Notes under the pieces: generated by a model
Databases searched by the model: none
The model's input: only the letters and a program-made list of their open reading frames with translations
Told to the model about the DNA's origin: nothing
Part shown: positions 6,579 to 8,245 of the stretch, piece by piece
How the letters are laid out: the number at the start of each line of letters is the position of its first letter
Numbering within the stretch: position 1 is the first letter of the stretch
Made by a program: the position numbers and the translations under genes
Source of the DNA: Acidimicrobiales bacterium
Lineage (GTDB): Bacteria; Actinomycetota; Acidimicrobiia; Acidimicrobiales; Palsa-688
Assembly (NCBI GenBank): GCA_030039575.1
Contig: JASHVH010000247.1
Location: forward strand, 1 to 8,245
Length of the DNA: 8,245 nt
Direction of reading: 5' to 3'

Positions 6579-6721
6579 GTTAGCCGGCTGCGTTACCTGG
6601 CGCCATTTGGCAGGCCCATTTAGCCGGCTCAATCACTTGGCCCAATCAGTTGGCCCCCTCACTTGGCCCAATCAGTTGGCCCACTCAGTTGGCCCAATCA
6701 GTTGGCCCAATCAGTTGGCCC
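6579..6721. repeat. 13-bp tandem repeat array, 11 units, between the DinB-like gene and uppS
   Basis: The array is exactly 11 x 13 bp with no indels. On the plus strand the seven units from 6631 to 6721 are near-identical to AATCAGTTGGCCC, with changes only at the first two bases and at G6 (C in two units). The four units at 6579-6630 are degenerate and lean to TTAGCCGGCT or TTGGCAGGCCC. Unit junctions create TTGGCCCAA, a 9-bp inverted repeat with a single central base. The unit nearest the DinB-like gene contains its stop codon and last Asn codon. On the sense strand every one of the seven good units contains TGA. There are no spacers, so it is not CRISPR. Function is unknown; a replication-slippage minisatellite is the simplest reading. 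Confidence 0.93.
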
Positions 6722-7388
6722 GGTCCTCGATCTCCCAGGCATGGTCGAGGACGTGCCAGATAAGCCGCCTCAACGCGTAACGCGGGGGCCAGCTGTCCGG
6801 CCTGCCTGCGGTCGTGCCGCCAGAACGGCACCACTCGAGGATGGCGGCCCGGTTGGCCATGATCACCTTGGCGTCGCCTGCCGCGGGGACAGCCAGACTG
6901 AGGCCAGCTTTCCGGCCGAACATCTGCTCCGCCGCGGCGACGTGATGGGTAATCGCGTCTCGGTCTCGGCCCCCGCCCCGTGGCCCTTTCCGGAGCGACT
7001 GGGGAGCAACCGCGGCCACCTCGTCCAGCCGGTCCCAGCTGGCCGCCAACAAGGCGGCGGCGCGGGTCGCCTCAGAAGCGGGCCAATCGGCGGCGTCGTC
7101 GTCGAGGACGGTGGTGGGGACGCCGAAGTCCGCTCCTCCCGAGCGCGTCGCCACCCGCTCCACGACAGACCACGGCTGTCCCTCGGCCAGGGGGAACCTG
7201 ACCCCGGCTTTGGCGGCCACCAGCGCGTAGCGGGGCACGTAGTCGGACAAGGCCGAAAGGGCCGCCTCCTCACCCCTACCCGAACGGCAAAGCCCGGGCC
7301 AGTCAAGGCTGCAGGCGAAACAACGTTGCTTACCGGTCTCGATGTACACCGGGTGGTTGTGGCTTGACTTCGCCCGGACGGGGCTCAA
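6711..7388 (-). CDS. DinB-like protein with a HicB-like N-terminal segment, function unknown
   Basis: I do not recognise a named gene. The 225-aa product looks two-part. Residues about 12-50 (VYIETG-QRCFACSLDWPGLCRSG-GEEAALSAL) resemble the short beta-beta-alpha unit of HicB-like proteins. Residues about 105-225 look like a DinB-type four-helix bundle: GGRDRDAITHHV (138-149) and the terminal RRLIWHVLDHAWEIEDR (207-223). H148 or H149 with the H212/H216 HxxxH pair could form the three-histidine metal site typical of DinB-family proteins, which include thiol-dependent transferases. Substrate is unknown and there are no membrane segments. The start is TTG, overlapping the stop of the upstream gene as TTGA, with GGAG 7 nt before it; GTG at codon 14 is a weaker alternative. 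Its stop codon lies in the first unit of the 13-bp array. The assignment rests on remembered family patterns and should be read as a fold-level guess. Confidence 0.82.
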   Translation of the reverse strand: MSPVRAKSSHNHPVYIETGKQRCFACSLDWPGLCRSGRGEEAALSALSDYVPRYALVAAKAGVRFPLAEGQPWSVVERVATRSGGADFGVPTTVLDDDAADWPASEATRAAALLAASWDRLDEVAAVAPQSLRKGPRGGGRDRDAITHHVAAAEQMFGRKAGLSLAVPAAGDAKVIMANRAAILEWCRSGGTTAGRPDSWPPRYALRRLIWHVLDHAWEIEDRAN

Positions 7389-8245
7389 GATTGGGCTCCG
7401 GCCCCGTCCGCCGCCTGGGGGGGAGCTTCGGAGGCCGGCGGGCCGCTGGAGCTGATCAGCACGCGGGCAATGCGGCGGCCGTTGACCTTGTCGGCGACGA
7501 AACGGTGCCCGTCGAAGTCAGCCACTTCTCCCTCGTCGGGGACGTGGCCCAAGAGATGGTAGAGGAACCCACCCACGGTGTCCCAGTCGCCCTCGGGAAG
7601 CTCGAACCCGGTCAGTTCGTTCGCCTCATCGATGGACATGCTGGCGTCGACCCTCAACTGGCCGTCGTCGAGGCGCTCGACCCGCGGTTGATCGACGTCG
7701 TACTCGTCGGAGATCTCCCCGACCAGTTCTTCGAGCACATCCTCGAGGGTGATCAGGCCCGCAGTACCGCCGTACTCGTCGACGACGATGGCCAAGTGCT
7801 GTTTGCCCGCCTGCATTTCACGCATCACCTCGGCAATGCGTTTGGTTTCCGGGAGGAACTGGGCCTGGCGCATGATGCTGGTCACAGGTTGCTTGCCCGT
7901 CCCCTCGCGCTCGGCCTTCACCATGTCTTTTACGTACACGACGCCGACAATGTCGTCGATACCTTGGCCATAAACAGGTACCCGGCTATGGCCTCCGCTG
8001 GCGGCGACGTCTGCCGCCTCAGCGACCGTAGCCTGGGAGCTGACCGTGACCATGTCCGGCCGAGGGACCATAACCTCTCGTGCCACCGTGTCACCGAAAT
8101 CGATTACGGAATGGATCAGCTGTCGTTCCTCGCCCTCGATCACGGCCTCATCTGCCGCAGTGTCCGCCATGGCCAGCAGTTCTTCCTCAGTCACATAGGG
8201 ACCTTCTTTCAGGCCCTTTCCCGGCAGCACTACGTTGGCGATCCT
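7385..8245 (-). CDS. CNNM/CorC-HlyC family CBS-domain protein (5' part outside window)
   Basis: Only the C-terminal 286 codons are present. The frame is open to the window edge, and the upstream codons (RIANV before VLPGKGL) continue the family pattern, so the GTG at 8230 is an internal valine and the real start with the DUF21/CNNM membrane domain lies beyond 8245. Counting from the edge, residues 16-50 match the linker (GPYVTEEELL ... EGEERQLIHSV), 56-108 the first CBS motif (EVMVPRPDM, HSRVPVYGQ, IVGVVYVKDM), 120-175 the second (AIVVDEYGGTAGLITLEDVL), followed by GEISDEYD and a CorC/HlyC domain (about 195-265, DWDTVGGFLYHLLGHVP). The tail is Ala/Pro-rich. The family includes magnesium/divalent-cation transport or regulatory proteins; the old label 'hemolysin' is not informative. 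It overlaps the next gene by 4 bases, suggesting translational coupling. Confidence 0.95.
   Translation of the reverse strand, partial: RIANVVLPGKGLKEGPYVTEEELLAMADTAADEAVIEGEERQLIHSVIDFGDTVAREVMVPRPDMVTVSSQATVAEAADVAASGGHSRVPVYGQGIDDIVGVVYVKDMVKAEREGTGKQPVTSIMRQAQFLPETKRIAEVMREMQAGKQHLAIVVDEYGGTAGLITLEDVLEELVGEISDEYDVDQPRVERLDDGQLRVDASMSIDEANELTGFELPEGDWDTVGGFLYHLLGHVPDEGEVADFDGHRFVADKVNGRRIARVLISSSGPPASEAPPQAADGAGAQS
7396..7399 (-). promoter_or_regulatory. Shine-Dalgarno sequence deciding the TTG start of the DinB-like gene
   Basis: GGAG on the minus strand, inside the last codons of the CorC-like gene, ends 7 nt before the TTG. Together with the TTGA start/stop overlap it favours this rare start codon over the GTG at codon 14, which has no comparable site. 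Confidence 0.5.

Noticed and set aside
6579..6721. CRISPR array
   Set aside because: Units are directly adjacent without spacers, only 13 bp long, and no cas genes are present. The same reasoning excludes the 19-bp array.
5986..6780. 264-aa plus-strand frame ending in a WPNQLA-type peptide repeat
   Set aside because: Most of it is antisense to uppS; the peptide repeat arises because the 13-bp unit has no stop in any plus-strand frame.
6711..7388. HicAB toxin-antitoxin system
   Set aside because: There is no HicA-like small ORF next to the gene, and the HicB-like segment is fused to a DinB-like bundle.
8228..8230. GTG as the start of the CorC-like gene
   Set aside because: The frame stays open to the window edge and the upstream residues fit the family, whose membrane domain must precede this point; the GTG is an internal valine codon.

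Overview
The window is a compact, GC-rich stretch of bacterial chromosome in which all seven genes I can support lie on the minus strand, so transcription runs from high to low coordinates. Their order in that direction is: the C-terminal part of a CNNM/CorC-type CBS-domain protein, a DinB-like protein of unknown function, uppS, recO, glyQS, dnaG and rpoD. High GC, the single-chain class II glycyl-tRNA synthetase, the actinobacterial look of the RecO zinc motif and of the primase Toprim motifs, and the gene order all point to a high-GC Actinobacterium. Acidimicrobiia is my best guess, but it is an inference from remembered gene order and not a demonstrated assignment.

Region by region: 8245-6711 holds a two-gene unit. 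The CorC-like gene runs off the window at its 5' end and its stop codon overlaps the TTG start of the DinB-like gene. Positions 6710-6502 are intergenic and mostly filled by an 11-unit, 13-bp tandem repeat whose first unit in the sense direction overlaps the last codons of the DinB-like gene. uppS is 6501-5752. Positions 5751-5480 are intergenic and contain a second, unrelated tandem repeat of about 6.5 units of 19 bp. recO is 5479-4754 and glyQS 4688-3372, the latter followed directly by a GC-rich hairpin. dnaG is 3308-1494 and rpoD 1471-32, separated by 22 bp that carry a good Shine-Dalgarno sequence. The last 28 bases hold two copies of a 14-bp unit that shares words with the 13-bp array.

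The genes are core housekeeping: primase and the principal sigma factor (the dnaG-rpoD core of the macromolecular synthesis operon, here without rpsU upstream), a tRNA synthetase, recombinational repair, and the undecaprenyl carrier for the cell wall. I see no phage, transposon, defence or secondary-metabolism genes.

The unusual material is between the genes and in small signals: two minisatellite-like arrays in successive intergenic gaps; dnaG, glyQS and recO lacking a Shine-Dalgarno but having a -10-like hexamer 6-7 nt before the ATG, which suggests leaderless mRNAs; an in-phase A7 slippery heptamer in rpoD followed at once by a -1-frame stop; and a HicB-like/DinB-like fusion protein in a slot where era often lies. 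None of these amounts to a clear new multi-gene system.
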